Origin: Ignavibacterium sp.
GTDB taxonomy: Bacteria; Bacteroidota; Ignavibacteria; Ignavibacteriales; Ignavibacteriaceae
DNA length: 46,030 bases
NCBI GenBank assembly: GCA_025056745.1
Contig: JANWVQ010000056.1
Coordinates: 1 to 46,030 of the forward strand
Direction of reading: 5' to 3'
Within the stretch, counting starts at the first letter, position 1; each line of letters starts with the position of its first letter. The notes below the pieces were generated by a model that saw only the letters and a program-made list of their open reading frames with translations, had not been told where the DNA came from and searched no databases. Positions 28,101 to 36,546 of this stretch are shown here, one piece after another. Position numbers and translations under genes: made by a program.

Positions 28101-28374
28101 TATAACCAACGAATGAGAAAGTGACTTTATAAGGTCCACCGACTCTCATTCCGTTGATGTTGTATCGGCCGTCTGCTCGGCTTGATGTTCCATATTGGGT
28201 TCCAGATGGTTCGTGAACTGCTATTATGTTTGCTCCAGGTAATGCTTCTCCATTTGAGTCGGTTACTACACCACTCATACTGGATGTTGTTACTACCTGA
28301 GAGTTTATCTCAGTTGTTAATGAAGCAAAGAGGAAGAAAGTTAAAAATAAAAAAGCAAGTCGAAATTTACTCAT
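25120..28374 (-). CDS. TonB-dependent outer-membrane receptor with carboxypeptidase-like N-terminal domain
   Basis: This 1084-aa protein has a signal peptide (~1-25). A carboxypeptidase-regulatory-like Ig fold covers ~32-110 (SGVVTDSNGEALPGANIIAV, then GYNNQVIENV). A TonB plug domain follows (~118-250, EDITVVAERDEIIRSDRTGT, then NITVDGSYFNNSFG and NTVTKSGTNRFQGSIYYNLR). The rest is a long beta-barrel ending FDVYRIQFGVRYIFN. The layout matches Oar/OmpA-like TonB-dependent transporters. There is no SusD partner nearby, so the cargo is unknown and a SusC polysaccharide role is not supported. It stands alone with a terminator downstream and a candidate promoter and palindrome upstream. Confidence 0.92.
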   Translation of the reverse strand: MSKFRLAFLFLTFFLFASLTTEINSQVVTTSSMSGVVTDSNGEALPGANIIAVHEPSGTQYGTSSRADGRYNINGMRVGGPYKVTFSFVGYNNQVIENVFLELGQNYRLDVKLTESAVQLEDITVVAERDEIIRSDRTGTSTTISRQTIESFPTISKRIEDLTKLTPQAGRNASFAGMDNRMNNITVDGSYFNNSFGLAGLPGDRTGVAPISLDAIEQIQVNISPFDVRNGNFVGAGVNTVTKSGTNRFQGSIYYNLRNEDLVGTQARENLVNPGKFKFKQVGLRLGGPILPGKLFFFVNYEDDNLVQPGTTFLARPDTLTPVGGNITRVLKSDLDALSKYLKEKFDYETGPYQGYDFQTPSTRFLLRLDYNLDQQNKISLRYTHLDSFTDVLLSNSSSLGWGTRRSTTQALNFANSNYRIMENIRSIVGEWNSILSDNMANNLIVGYTFNDESRDPVGKFFPFVDILSGGSVYTSFGFEPFTPNNELRYKSYQLQNNLSLYLGNHSLTFGLSLERYESENVFFPGSQSVYVYNSLADFYADANGYLANPNRDSSTVTLRRFQVRWSNIPGQTKPIQPLKVWYGGIYAQDQWQITDNLNIIGGFRVDVPFFQKTGYRNAEVDTMKFMDENGKTVQYKTDKMPDPNILFSPRIGFNLDVFGDKTTQLRGGTGIFTGRPAYVWISNQIGNNGVLTGFERVENTRRRAFHPNPDKYKQPATGAPASAYELALTDPDFKFPQIWRSNIGIDQKLFWGFVGTVEFMYSKDVNGIYYINANQAKPDTFYSGVDNRPRWKTVNSRKIYQKIDNAIVLKNQNVGYSWNISASLEKPFSDNWFFKVGYNYGVAKNTVDPGSIAFGSWNNNQHYGNANDPGLGFSIYSPGHRFIGALSYKVDNTTFSLFVEGFTQGNASYTYAGDMNNDGGTSNDLIYIPKDQSEMFFEQYTESGVTFTIQQQKDAWEAFIKQDPYLSKNRGKYAERGGVFMPMVWRADFSIIQDYNFDILGSKNTLQFRLDFINFTNLLNRNWGVGDVFTTTQPLIFRSVGANNQPVYRLRNIGGKLIDKTFQPSATIFDVYRIQFGVRYIFN

Positions 28375-28407
28375 AGATTTCTCCTATTTGTTTTGAAATG
28401 ATTTTAT

Positions 28408-28427
28408 AATTAAAAGAACTTTTAATT
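28408..28427. promoter_or_regulatory. 20-bp palindrome in the TonB receptor leader (possible operator)
   Basis: AATTAAAAG (28408-28416) and CTTTTAATT (28419-28427) form perfect 9-bp arms around AA, about 34 bases before the receptor ATG and downstream of the candidate promoter. A 2-base centre disfavours an RNA hairpin and suits a dimeric DNA-binding protein. The AT-only arms make chance occurrence plausible. Confidence 0.3.
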
Positions 28428-28440
28428 GAGACGCTCTAAG

Positions 28441-28466
28441 TTATAGGCTATGATTTTAATCACAAA
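28441..28466 (-). promoter_or_regulatory. Weak candidate promoter for the TonB receptor
   Basis: TTTG (28466-28463) is followed after 17 bases by TATAA (28445-28441) on the minus strand. The -7 element (TATAACTT) departs from TAnnTTTG, so this is a weaker match than the others listed. Confidence 0.25.
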
Positions 28467-28623
28467 GATTTTTTTTAGATTTAATAAAAAGTTAATTATT
28501 GCCAGTTTATGAAAAAAATCAAATTTTTCAAAGATTTTACCATTTAACCATTACAAAATAAGATAATTTCGTAAAAAAATTTTACAAATTTGCTCATATT
28601 CAGTGGTTATATATTTTAGAATT

Positions 28624-30000
28624 ATGATTTTATATCGTTATATACTAAAAAATCATCTAATTCCATTTGTATTTTCAATATTCACCCTAACTGGGGTCTT
28701 CTTACTACAGTTTCTAATGAGATTCGCAGATAGATTGGTTGGGAAAGGATTAGATGCTTGGGTTATTATTAAACTTATTGCATATAATTTAAGCTGGATG
28801 TTTGTTCTAGTTGTACCAATGTCATCTTTAGTATCAACTTTAATGGCATTTGGGAACCTGAGTCAGAATAATGAAATTACAATTATGAAATCAAGTGGAA
28901 TTAGTCTTTATAAAATGATGCTATCTCCGGTCATTGCGAGCATAATTGTTGCTTATTTATTATTTTTATTTAACAATGAAGTCCTTCCAGATGCTAATCA
29001 TCAAGCTAAAGTCTTAATGAGTGATATTTCAAGAACCAAACCCACATTATCATTAGAGCCTGGATTTTTTTCTCAAGAGGTTTCTAACTATGCAATATTA
29101 GCAAGGAGAATTGATCAAAACACAAATGAACTTTTTGATTTAACTATTTATGATTATTCAAACTTATATAAAATAAATGTAGTAACCGCCAAACGAGGAA
29201 AAATATTTTTTTCTGCAAATCAAACAAAATTGATAATGTCTTTGGAAGATGGTGAAATTCACGAAAGCGATGTTAACAATACAAGCATATATAGACGATT
29301 AAAATTTGAGAGACATAAAATAGCAATGAATGCTGAACAATTTTCTTTTCAACAAACTGGTGGTTATTCCCGTGGCGAAAGAGAACTTAGCATTCAGGCA
29401 ATGAATTATATTACTGATAGTCTAAAAAACAGCAAAGATCTATATCAAAAACAGTTGGTTGAAAATTCATACTCTTATCTTTTATTAAATAATAATATTC
29501 CATTTCACGTAAGAGAGGTTTATATAAAAGATCCTAAGAATGATAAAATAGTTATACTTGAAAGATTGAATACTGCAAAATCTATAATAACATCCTCGGT
29601 AAGACAAATTGAATTTACTCAAAGAGAAATAAACAACTATGAAGTAGAAATTCATAAAAAATACGCATTACCAGTAGCTTGTCTGATATTTATTTTAATT
29701 GGCGCACCTCTTGGCGTAATGGTTAGAAAAGGAGGATTCGGAGTTGCAGCTGGTATTAGTCTATTCTTTTTCCTGATATATTGGGCATTCTTGATTGGTG
29801 GTGAGAAATTATCTGATAGAGGAATTATCTCACCTTTCTGGGGAATGTGGGCTGGTAATGTTTTTTTTGGGGTAATCGGATTGATTTTAATAATTCGAAC
29901 TAATCTTGAAGTAAAAACAATTTCTTTTGACTTTTTGAAAAAAATTATTCCAAAATCTCTTTCATTCAAAAGCGAAAACGATGAGAATCAAAATTATTGA
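28624..30000 (+). CDS. lptF: LptF-like permease of the lipopolysaccharide export ABC transporter (YjgP/YjgQ family)
   Basis: This is a 458-aa protein from the ATG at 28624 (MILYRYILKNHLIPF); an upstream in-frame GTG at 28603 is less likely. There are three N-terminal membrane helices (~10-35, ~48-75, ~93-115) with TIMKSSGISLYKMM between them. A periplasmic beta-jellyroll region (~130-330) and three C-terminal helices follow. This is the YjgP/YjgQ arrangement. With LptG and the LptB ATPase it extracts lipopolysaccharide from the inner membrane. It overlaps the next gene by 20 bases. Which of the pair is LptF or LptG is by order only. Confidence 0.85.
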   Translation: MILYRYILKNHLIPFVFSIFTLTGVFLLQFLMRFADRLVGKGLDAWVIIKLIAYNLSWMFVLVVPMSSLVSTLMAFGNLSQNNEITIMKSSGISLYKMMLSPVIASIIVAYLLFLFNNEVLPDANHQAKVLMSDISRTKPTLSLEPGFFSQEVSNYAILARRIDQNTNELFDLTIYDYSNLYKINVVTAKRGKIFFSANQTKLIMSLEDGEIHESDVNNTSIYRRLKFERHKIAMNAEQFSFQQTGGYSRGERELSIQAMNYITDSLKNSKDLYQKQLVENSYSYLLLNNNIPFHVREVYIKDPKNDKIVILERLNTAKSIITSSVRQIEFTQREINNYEVEIHKKYALPVACLIFILIGAPLGVMVRKGGFGVAAGISLFFFLIYWAFLIGGEKLSDRGIISPFWGMWAGNVFFGVIGLILIIRTNLEVKTISFDFLKKIIPKSLSFKSENDENQNY

Positions 30001-31069
30001 TAGATATCTTATCAAACAGTTTCTTCAAACTACCTTATTTGGGCTACTTGCCTTTATAATAATATTTATCATAATTGACGTTATGGAGAATCTTGATGAT
30101 TTTATTGATCAAGGAGTACCTTATTTCAGAGTACTTCAATATTATCTTGTATTTTCTCCAGAGATTGTTCGTTTAATGACACCAGTGGCTGTATTGTTTG
30201 CTGCATTGTTCACAGTTGGAAAATCTGCTAACCTCAGTGAAATAGTTGCGATAAAGTCGAGTGGTATTAGTTTTTTCAGATTTATGATGCCATTTCTTAT
30301 TACATCATTTTTCATATCTATTATTTCAATTTACTTCGGTGGTTTTATTGTTCCTATGGCTAACAAAAATAAGATTAAAATTGAACAAGTTTATCTAAAG
30401 AAAAGTATGTATTATGCCCAAAGTAATGTTTTCTTTCAGGATAGTAAAACAAGAATTGTTTCAATTGGTTTTTTTGATTCGGATAATAATAGAGCAAATC
30501 AAATTAGTATTCAAGAATTTTCTGATAATGATCTAACAATTATGAAATCTAGGTTAGATGCTCCATTTCTATATTTTGATGATAAAGAAAAACATTGGGT
30601 TGCTGAAAATGGTGTTTATAGAGAATTCAGTAAAGAAAAAGAAAATATCGAGCACTTTACAAAAAAAATTATTTACAACTTAAACTTTAAACCTGAGGAT
30701 TTATCAAATAAACAACTTAAAGTTTCTGAGATGAATTTGATTGAATTAAAAAATTTAATTGAAACACAGAAAAGAGCCGGTAATGATCCTTCATCTACTC
30801 TAATTGATTATCATTCAATTTTTGCATTCGCAGCTACTAACATTATTGTGGTATTGTTTGCTTTACCAATATCAACTGACAAGCGTAAAGGTGGTTTAGC
30901 ATCTCAAGTTGGCATTAATATTCTTGTTACATTTCTCTATCTTGTCTTTGTTGAGATTAGTCAGGCTTTTGGTAAAAATGGTTCTTTGTCTCCGGTTTTA
31001 ACTGCTTGGTTTGCAAATATAATTTTTCTAATTGCAGCTTTAATTAATTTACTACGGGCAAAATTTTAA
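29981..31069 (+). CDS. lptG: LptG-like permease (YjgP/YjgQ family)
   Basis: This 362-aa protein starts with IDRYLIKQFLQTTLFGLLAF. It has three N-terminal membrane helices, VAIKSSGISFFRFMMPF in the second loop, a periplasmic beta domain, and three C-terminal helices (~275-362). The start lies inside the end of lptF (20-base overlap), so the pair is translationally coupled and probably forms the LptFG heterodimer. Its TAA overlaps by four bases the stop of the convergent Rrf2 gene, leaving no room for a terminator between them. Confidence 0.87.
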   Translation: MRIKIIDRYLIKQFLQTTLFGLLAFIIIFIIIDVMENLDDFIDQGVPYFRVLQYYLVFSPEIVRLMTPVAVLFAALFTVGKSANLSEIVAIKSSGISFFRFMMPFLITSFFISIISIYFGGFIVPMANKNKIKIEQVYLKKSMYYAQSNVFFQDSKTRIVSIGFFDSDNNRANQISIQEFSDNDLTIMKSRLDAPFLYFDDKEKHWVAENGVYREFSKEKENIEHFTKKIIYNLNFKPEDLSNKQLKVSEMNLIELKNLIETQKRAGNDPSSTLIDYHSIFAFAATNIIVVLFALPISTDKRKGGLASQVGINILVTFLYLVFVEISQAFGKNGSLSPVLTAWFANIIFLIAALINLLRAKF

Positions 31070-31569
31070 CAGACTGATTGTTTTTTATGTGCTTTAGATT
31101 TTAATAGAACTTTATTCTCACTTGAAAATTGATTGACTAAAACTTGAACTTCTTTTTCAGACCCCAAAAGATCCTGAAGTGTGATTCGATTTAACAAATC
31201 ATCAAGCATTGTTTGAATAGTTTTCCATAGAGAGCGAATTGAGCAATCAATCGAATTCGTGCAAATATTTTCAATGCCAGAATGTAAATCACAAAAAGAT
31301 GATTCATACAATTTACCACCCAATGATGCGAGGACATCTCCTACAATTATTTCACGCGCATCACGAGTAAGTTTGTATCCACCAGTTTGACCCCTTGAAC
31401 TTTCAACGAACCCAGCAAGGCGAAGTATTCTTAATATTTTTGCAACGTTCGCCTCACTGAGTCCTTCTTGTTCGCTGAGTTCAGGTATAGTCATTCCATT
31501 TTCAGAATTATCCTTTCCAATTCTTAACAGCAATCTTAAACCATATTCTTCTTGTGCACTGAATTTCAT
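31066..31569 (-). CDS. Rrf2-family transcriptional regulator (IscR/SufR-like)
   Basis: This 167-aa protein begins MKFSAQEEYGLRLLLRIG and has the Rrf2 winged helix (recognition region LSEANVAKILRILRLAGFVE, wing SSRGQTGGYKLTRDA). Three cysteines (Cys93, Cys103, Cys109 in SFCDLHSGIENIC and TNSIDCSI) lie where IscR-type regulators bind a [2Fe-2S] cluster, although the first spacing is wider than in E. coli IscR. It is at the downstream end of the suf gene run and 11 bases after the bacilliredoxin gene, so cluster-dependent control of suf is the natural guess. Confidence 0.88.
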   Translation of the reverse strand: MKFSAQEEYGLRLLLRIGKDNSENGMTIPELSEQEGLSEANVAKILRILRLAGFVESSRGQTGGYKLTRDAREIIVGDVLASLGGKLYESSFCDLHSGIENICTNSIDCSIRSLWKTIQTMLDDLLNRITLQDLLGSEKEVQVLVNQFSSENKVLLKSKAHKKQSVC

Positions 31570-31580
31570 TTTTAGCTATT

Positions 31581-32120
31581 CTATTTATTTTCATTGAAAA
31601 GAGGAATTTTTGAACCACAGGCTTTAGCATGCATAACTTGAGCAAATTGTTCTGGACTGATTGAAGGTCCTTTCGCTGTGCATAGTTCATTAAATACTTG
31701 TTTAAGATTATTTGCAATATGTTCTGCTGAAAAGCCTTCAATATCCATTCTTCTCATAAAGAATAGTAATTCACCATTTTTGAATAAAGCAATACTTGGA
31801 GAAGAGGGAGGGAATCCTTTTATATATTCTCTAACTCTATCAACAGCATCTCTTTCCTGACCTGCAAAAACAGTATAAAGTTTATCTGGTATGATATCGT
31901 TCTGTAATGCAAGAGAAACACCTGGTCTAGCGCTTCCAGCTGCACAACCGCAAACTGAATTAATCATTACTAAAACAGTTTTATCTTTATTATTCAATAT
32001 TGCGTTATCTACATCTTCTGGAGTAAGTAATTCAGTAAAACCAACTGCAATTAGTTCATCGCGCATCGGTTGGACAGCTTGCTGATCATACAATGGTGGT
32101 CTTGAAATAATATTTAGCAT
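31581..32120 (-). CDS. BrxA/BrxB-family bacilliredoxin with C-terminal extension
   Basis: This 179-aa thioredoxin-fold protein has the family CGC active site in NSVCGCAAGSARPG (Cys57, Cys59). It also shows FAGQERDAVDRVREYIKGFP and PSSPSIALFKNGEL. In Firmicutes these proteins remove bacillithiol from mixed disulfides. Usual length is ~140-145, ending near the cysteine here at 147. This copy adds ~32 residues (SISPEQFAQVMHAKACGSK) with another cysteine, Cys168. It lies between the suf genes and the Rrf2 regulator, which suggests a thiol or iron-sulfur repair role. Whether this organism makes bacillithiol is unknown. Confidence 0.85.
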   Translation of the reverse strand: MLNIISRPPLYDQQAVQPMRDELIAVGFTELLTPEDVDNAILNNKDKTVLVMINSVCGCAAGSARPGVSLALQNDIIPDKLYTVFAGQERDAVDRVREYIKGFPPSSPSIALFKNGELLFFMRRMDIEGFSAEHIANNLKQVFNELCTAKGPSISPEQFAQVMHAKACGSKIPLFNENK

Positions 32121-32176
32121 ATCACTCCTTTAATTTGTTTTTAATTAATGTTAGGAAAATGAAAGTCAGAGTTTTT

Positions 32177-32273
32177 AGTTCAAGTTTAAGTTCAAGTTCA
32201 AGTTTAAGCTAAAATCATTTTTTAGGATTTTATATTATTTTCTAAAACTTGAACTTGAACCTGAACTTGAACT
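32177..32273. repeat. Inverted TTCAAG hexamer arrays between suf genes and bacilliredoxin
   Basis: The left arm (32177-32206) is a run of GTTCAA/TTCAAG hexamers. The right arm (32244-32273) is the reverse complement, with 27 of 30 positions pairing across a 37-base AT-rich loop. It could fold into a long hairpin after the SufT-like gene, but no T tract follows. The same hexamer recurs at 38091-38150, beyond the other end of the operon. Confidence 0.6.
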
Positions 32274-32275
32274 GA

Positions 32276-32596
32276 TCATAGAAAACCCAATTTTAATTTC
32301 GCTACTTCAGACATCATATCTTTATCCCACGGTGGTGACCAAACGACATTAACTTTGGCACTTTTAACACCTTTTATTGCTGATACTTTACTCTCTACTT
32401 CAGCTGGTAGAGATTGCGCAGCCGGACACATCGGAGATGTTAAAGTCATTTTGATTTTTACGTTTGCATCATCATCAATCGCAATTTCATAAATCAATCC
32501 TAATTCAAAAATATCAACTGGAATTTCTGGATCGTAACAAGTTTTAAGTGCTGCAATAATTTTTTCTTCTAATTCTTGTTTATTTATCTCACTCAT
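32276..32596 (-). CDS. sufT: SufT-like (MIP18/DUF59) iron-sulfur assembly factor
   Basis: This 106-aa protein is a single MIP18/PaaD-type domain: CYDPEIPVDIFELGLIYEI (20-38) and LTSPMCPAA with the conserved Cys57, ending VWSPPWDKDMMSE. SufT proteins help mature certain [4Fe-4S] enzymes. The gene follows sufU by 77 bases and closes the suf operon proper. Confidence 0.9.
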   Translation of the reverse strand: MSEINKQELEEKIIAALKTCYDPEIPVDIFELGLIYEIAIDDDANVKIKMTLTSPMCPAAQSLPAEVESKVSAIKGVKSAKVNVVWSPPWDKDMMSEVAKLKLGFL

Positions 32597-32673
32597 TCGA
32601 TTTATTTTTAATAATTATTAAATCTTATAACTAAATCTCTCTAAAACTTTTACTATTATTCATAATCTTGCTC

Positions 32674-33132
32674 TCACTCAGTACTCACCTTCTCGCCTTT
32701 TCCTTCAAGAGCTCCGATCATAGTATGCCAAGCAAGAGAAGCACATTTAACTCGAGCAGGAAATTCACGCACTCCAGAGAATACTGCTAATTTACCAAGT
32801 TCCTCTAAATTAACTTCTTCATCAACTTTTGCAGTAATAAGATGATGAAACTTTTCAAATATTTTTTTAGCTTCATCAACCGTTTTACCTTTAATCATTG
32901 AAGTCATAAGAGATGCAGATGCTTTTGAGATTGCACAACCTGAGCCTTGAAATGAGATATCTTTAATTAAATTATTTTCATCGACTAATAGATATATTGT
33001 AATATTATCTCCACAAAGTGGATTGTATCCTTCTAAGAAATAAGTTGGGTTTTCAATCTTTCTAAAATTTCTTGGTGATTTATTATGATCTAAAATAACT
33101 TGCTGATATAATTCTCTTAATTCTTGTTGCAT
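32674..33132 (-). CDS. sufU: SufU-type iron-sulfur scaffold / sulfur-transfer protein
   Basis: This 152-aa protein has the three zinc/cluster ligands: Cys40 (NPLCGDNITIYL, with Asp42), Cys66 (GSGCAISKASASLM) and Cys130 (RVKCASLAW). The SufU-type insertion of about 20 residues (LITAKVDEEVNLEELGKLAV) lies between the second and third cysteines and separates it from IscU. SufU takes persulfide sulfur from SufS. Its ATG overlaps the sufS stop by one base (TGATG). Confidence 0.94.
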   Translation of the reverse strand: MQQELRELYQQVILDHNKSPRNFRKIENPTYFLEGYNPLCGDNITIYLLVDENNLIKDISFQGSGCAISKASASLMTSMIKGKTVDEAKKIFEKFHHLITAKVDEEVNLEELGKLAVFSGVREFPARVKCASLAWHTMIGALEGKGEKVSTE

Positions 33133-34391
33133 CAGGCAAAAACCTCTAAAATTTTTTTAAGTCCATTATAAAGAATATCAACTTCTTCAATTGTGTTATA
33201 CATTCCAAAAGACGCACGAGATGTAGCAGGTATTTTAAACCTATCCATAACTGGCTGAGTGCAATGATGACCTGTTCTTATTGCAACTCCTTCAAAATCT
33301 AAAAAAGTACCAACATCGTGTGGATGAACATTTTCTAAAACAAAAGACAAAACAGAAATTTTATTTTTTGATGTCCCTATTATTCTCAAACCTTTTAGAG
33401 TACTAATTTTTTCAGTGGCATATTCAAGTAAATAATTTTCATAAGCAGCAATCTTATCTAAGCCAACGTAGGTTACATAATCAATAGCAGCTCCCAGTCC
33501 TATCGCACCGGCTATGTTAGGCGTACCAGCTTCAAATTTATGTGGAAGTTCATTATACGTCGTTTTTTGAAAAGTCACTCTTGAAATCATATCACCTCCG
33601 CCTTGATATGGAGGCATATTTTCAAGATGATTTACTTTACCATACAAGATTCCAATTCCAGTAGGTCCATATAATTTATGACCACTGAAAGCCAAGAAAT
33701 CACAATCCAAATCTTGTACATCAATATTCAAGTGATTAACGGCTTGCGCAGCATCTAAAAGTACAGGAACATTGTATGAATGAGCTATATTTATTATCTC
33801 TTTAACTGGATTAACTGTCCCAAGAGAATTTGATGCATAAACAACAGAAACAAGTTTAGTTTTTTCTGAGATAAGTTTTTCAAATTCCTCAATAATTAAT
33901 TCGCCATTATCATCAATAGGAATGACTTTAAGATTAGCTTTTTTTTCTTCACAAATCAATTGCCAAGGAACAATATTGGAATGATGTTCCATTTCAGATA
34001 TGATTATATCATCACCTTCTTTTAAGACTTTTCTACAGTAAGTTTGAGCTACTAAATTAATCGATTCAGTTGTGCCCTTGGTAAATATTATTTCATTTTT
34101 ACCTAAAGCATTAATAAATTTTTTTACTTTAATTCTAGCACTTTCAAAAGCTTCTGTGGCTTCTTGACTTAAAGCGTGAACACCTCTGTGAATATTTGCA
34201 TTTTGTTTGTAGTAATAATTTTCCAAACTATGCAAAACGTGTAGTGGTTTTTGAGTTGTGGCAGCATTGTCAAGATAGACAAGAGGTTTCCCGTGAACTA
34301 ATTGACTAAGTATCGGGAAATCGCTTCTGATTTTTTCTACGTTATAATCTAGCTTTTTTTTGATTTCAGTATTATCTTCTTTAATAAGCAT
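33132..34391 (-). CDS. sufS: Cysteine desulfurase SufS
   Basis: This 419-aa PLP enzyme of the group II desulfurases has YLDNAATTQKP (39-49), SEMEHHSNIVPWQ (132-144), the PLP lysine Lys239 in FSGHKLYGPTGIG, and the catalytic cysteine Cys377 in IRTGHHCTQP. It removes sulfur from cysteine and passes it to SufU. It is directly after sufD with abutting coding regions and is coupled to sufU. Confidence 0.95.
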   Translation of the reverse strand: MLIKEDNTEIKKKLDYNVEKIRSDFPILSQLVHGKPLVYLDNAATTQKPLHVLHSLENYYYKQNANIHRGVHALSQEATEAFESARIKVKKFINALGKNEIIFTKGTTESINLVAQTYCRKVLKEGDDIIISEMEHHSNIVPWQLICEEKKANLKVIPIDDNGELIIEEFEKLISEKTKLVSVVYASNSLGTVNPVKEIINIAHSYNVPVLLDAAQAVNHLNIDVQDLDCDFLAFSGHKLYGPTGIGILYGKVNHLENMPPYQGGGDMISRVTFQKTTYNELPHKFEAGTPNIAGAIGLGAAIDYVTYVGLDKIAAYENYLLEYATEKISTLKGLRIIGTSKNKISVLSFVLENVHPHDVGTFLDFEGVAIRTGHHCTQPVMDRFKIPATSRASFGMYNTIEEVDILYNGLKKILEVFA

Positions 34392-35702
34392 CTAATTGAA
34401 CTTTCTCGTAATAATTTTCTCCAAATAATCTCGCAATGCTTCAATTTTAATTGAGGTTATAACATCGCTTGCGAAAGCGTGAATAAGCATTGCGGTTGCT
34501 GCTTCTTGTCCTATTCCTCTAGTTTTTAGGTAAAACATTGCTTCTTCATTTAATTTTCCAACAGTAGCACCGTGAGAACATTTAACATCATCTGCAAAAA
34601 TTTCCAATTGTGGTTTTGAATTCATTGTTGCAGATTCAGATAATAAAATTGTATTATTCTCTTGAAAAGCATTGGTCTTTTGTGCATCGGGTCTTACCAT
34701 CACTTTGCCGTTAAATACCCCTCTTGAATTACCTTGAAGAATTCCTTTATAATGTTCGTGACTATTACAATTAGGTTGTGCGTGATCAATCAAAGTATGA
34801 GCATCAAATAACTGTTCGCCATCAATCATAAACAATCCATTTAAAGTGCTTTCTCCACCTTGTCCAATAAATCTTGTGTTAAATTCATTTCTTGAGAATT
34901 TTGCTCCTGTAGAAATTAAATGTGAACTAAAATTACTATACCTTTCTTGGTTAACATCCATTCTACCTATATGAACAGCTTGTAAACTCTCTTCCTGAAG
35001 TCTTATATGATCCAATATACCATTTTCATCAACAAATATTTCTGTTACGCTATTGGTGAAATATTTTGTATCAGTATCAGATACATAATGTTCAATTATA
35101 GAAACTTGAGAATTTTTCCCAATAAAAAAGAGATTTCGCGGTTGAACTAAGTTATTTTCTTGTATAGAATTCTGATAGAAAATTATATGAATTGGATCTT
35201 CTATTATTTTACCATCAGGAATGTAAATAAAAACACCATCATTTATAAAAGAAGTATTTAAGGAAGTAAAAAAATTGTCTTTATTATCAGAGATTTTACC
35301 TAAATATTTTTCAACAATTGGATGATTTAACTTCAGAGCCTCAGCTAAACTAATTATTTCAACACCTTTTGGTATATCAAGTAATTTTGATAAGTTTTTA
35401 TTAAAAAATCCATTTACTAAAGTAATCAAACTATGTTCAAGATTATCAAATAGGAATTTTTGAATATGATCGAAAGAAAAATCTAATTTTTGATTTGATA
35501 TTTTGAAGTATTCATTATTAAGAAAAGAGACGTTTGTGTATTTCCATTCTTCATTTTTTATGGTTGGTAAATCAAGAGTGTTAAAATATTCAAATGACTT
35601 CTTTCTAAAAGAATGAATTGGTAAATCTTTTTCACCATTCAAATTTCTTTCAAATTCTAAAAAATTATTTAAAGCAATTTCTTTAAAGTTCATTTTATTC
35701 AT
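34392..35702 (-). CDS. sufD: SufD subunit of the SufBCD scaffold
   Basis: This 436-aa beta-helix protein shows the SufD C-terminal signature: NAFQENNTILLSESATMNSK, then FADDVKCSHGATVGKLNEEA. The latter includes the conserved CSHG with the histidine proposed at the SufB-SufD interface. The start is an ATG 8 bases after AAGGGGA. It partners SufB and SufC in assembling and delivering clusters. Confidence 0.94.
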   Translation of the reverse strand: MNKMNFKEIALNNFLEFERNLNGEKDLPIHSFRKKSFEYFNTLDLPTIKNEEWKYTNVSFLNNEYFKISNQKLDFSFDHIQKFLFDNLEHSLITLVNGFFNKNLSKLLDIPKGVEIISLAEALKLNHPIVEKYLGKISDNKDNFFTSLNTSFINDGVFIYIPDGKIIEDPIHIIFYQNSIQENNLVQPRNLFFIGKNSQVSIIEHYVSDTDTKYFTNSVTEIFVDENGILDHIRLQEESLQAVHIGRMDVNQERYSNFSSHLISTGAKFSRNEFNTRFIGQGGESTLNGLFMIDGEQLFDAHTLIDHAQPNCNSHEHYKGILQGNSRGVFNGKVMVRPDAQKTNAFQENNTILLSESATMNSKPQLEIFADDVKCSHGATVGKLNEEAMFYLKTRGIGQEAATAMLIHAFASDVITSIKIEALRDYLEKIITRKFN

Positions 35703-35720
35703 TTTATCTGTCCCCTTTTT

Positions 35721-36485
35721 TTAAGCAGAAACTTCTTCAGTTTGATTTTTTATCCAGTCATAACCTTTTTCTTCAAGTTCCAGTGCTAATTCTTTTGAAC
35801 CTGATTTAACAATCTTTCCTTGATAAAGAACGTGCACATAATCTGGTATTATGTAATTCAAAAGTCTCTGATAGTGAGTAACAACAACAATTGCATTTTC
35901 ATTTGAGCGCAAAGTATTAACTCCATTTGCGACTATTCTTAAAGCATCTATATCTAATCCTGAATCTGTTTCATCTAAAATTGCTAATTTCGGATTTAGA
36001 ACAGCCATTTGAAAAATCTCATTTCGTTTCTTTTCTCCTCCTGAAAATCCTTCATTAACTGATCTACTTAGGAATTTTTCATCAAGATTTACTAATTTAC
36101 TTTTTTCCTTGAGAAGTTGAAGGAATTCAATTGCATCTAATTCTTCTTCTCCACGATATTTTCTTATCTCATTAACTGCTGTTTTGAGAAGATTCGTATT
36201 ACTAACTCCAGGAATTTCAACAGGATATTGAAAAGCTAAAAATAGACCTTCTCTTGCACGATCTTCAGGAGCTAATTCAAGAAGATTTTTTCCATTGTAC
36301 CAAATTTCTCCTTCTGTTATTTCATAATCCTCCCTGCCTGCAAGAATAGATGCTAAGGTTGATTTACCAGAGCCATTAGGTCCCATTATTGCGTGAACTT
36401 CACCAAAATCTACCTTGAGATCAATTCCTTTTAATATTTCATTTCCGTTGATACTTGCGTGTAAGTTTTTTATTTCTAGTAACAT
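35721..36485 (-). CDS. sufC: SufC ATPase
   Basis: This 254-aa ABC-type ATPase has the Walker A motif GPNGSGKST (35-43), signature FSGGEKKR (147-154), Walker [13 protein letters not shown] (168-179) with the SufC-specific DETDSGLD, and a switch histidine in VVTHYQRLL. It is cytoplasmic and powers conformational change of SufBCD rather than transport. The ATG has an AAAGGAG site. Confidence 0.96.
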   Translation of the reverse strand: MLLEIKNLHASINGNEILKGIDLKVDFGEVHAIMGPNGSGKSTLASILAGREDYEITEGEIWYNGKNLLELAPEDRAREGLFLAFQYPVEIPGVSNTNLLKTAVNEIRKYRGEEELDAIEFLQLLKEKSKLVNLDEKFLSRSVNEGFSGGEKKRNEIFQMAVLNPKLAILDETDSGLDIDALRIVANGVNTLRSNENAIVVVTHYQRLLNYIIPDYVHVLYQGKIVKSGSKELALELEEKGYDWIKNQTEEVSA

Positions 36486-36546
36486 CTTTTCTCCTTTGTT
36501 AATTAAACTTTATTTAAGAATTATTTATTAATAATTTCTCGATAAA

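Noticed and set aside
25120-28374. TonB receptor considered as a SusC polysaccharide importer
   Set aside because: There is no SusD-like lipoprotein or glycoside hydrolase next to it, and the layout fits Oar-like receptors better.
29652-29969. Minus-strand 105-codon frame inside lptF
   Set aside because: Antisense to the conserved C-terminal membrane helices of lptF, with no independent support.
32177-32273. TTCAAG inverted arrays considered as a CRISPR array or standard terminator
   Set aside because: The unit is only 6 bp with no spacers, so not CRISPR. No T tract follows the hairpin, so it is not a typical rho-independent terminator.
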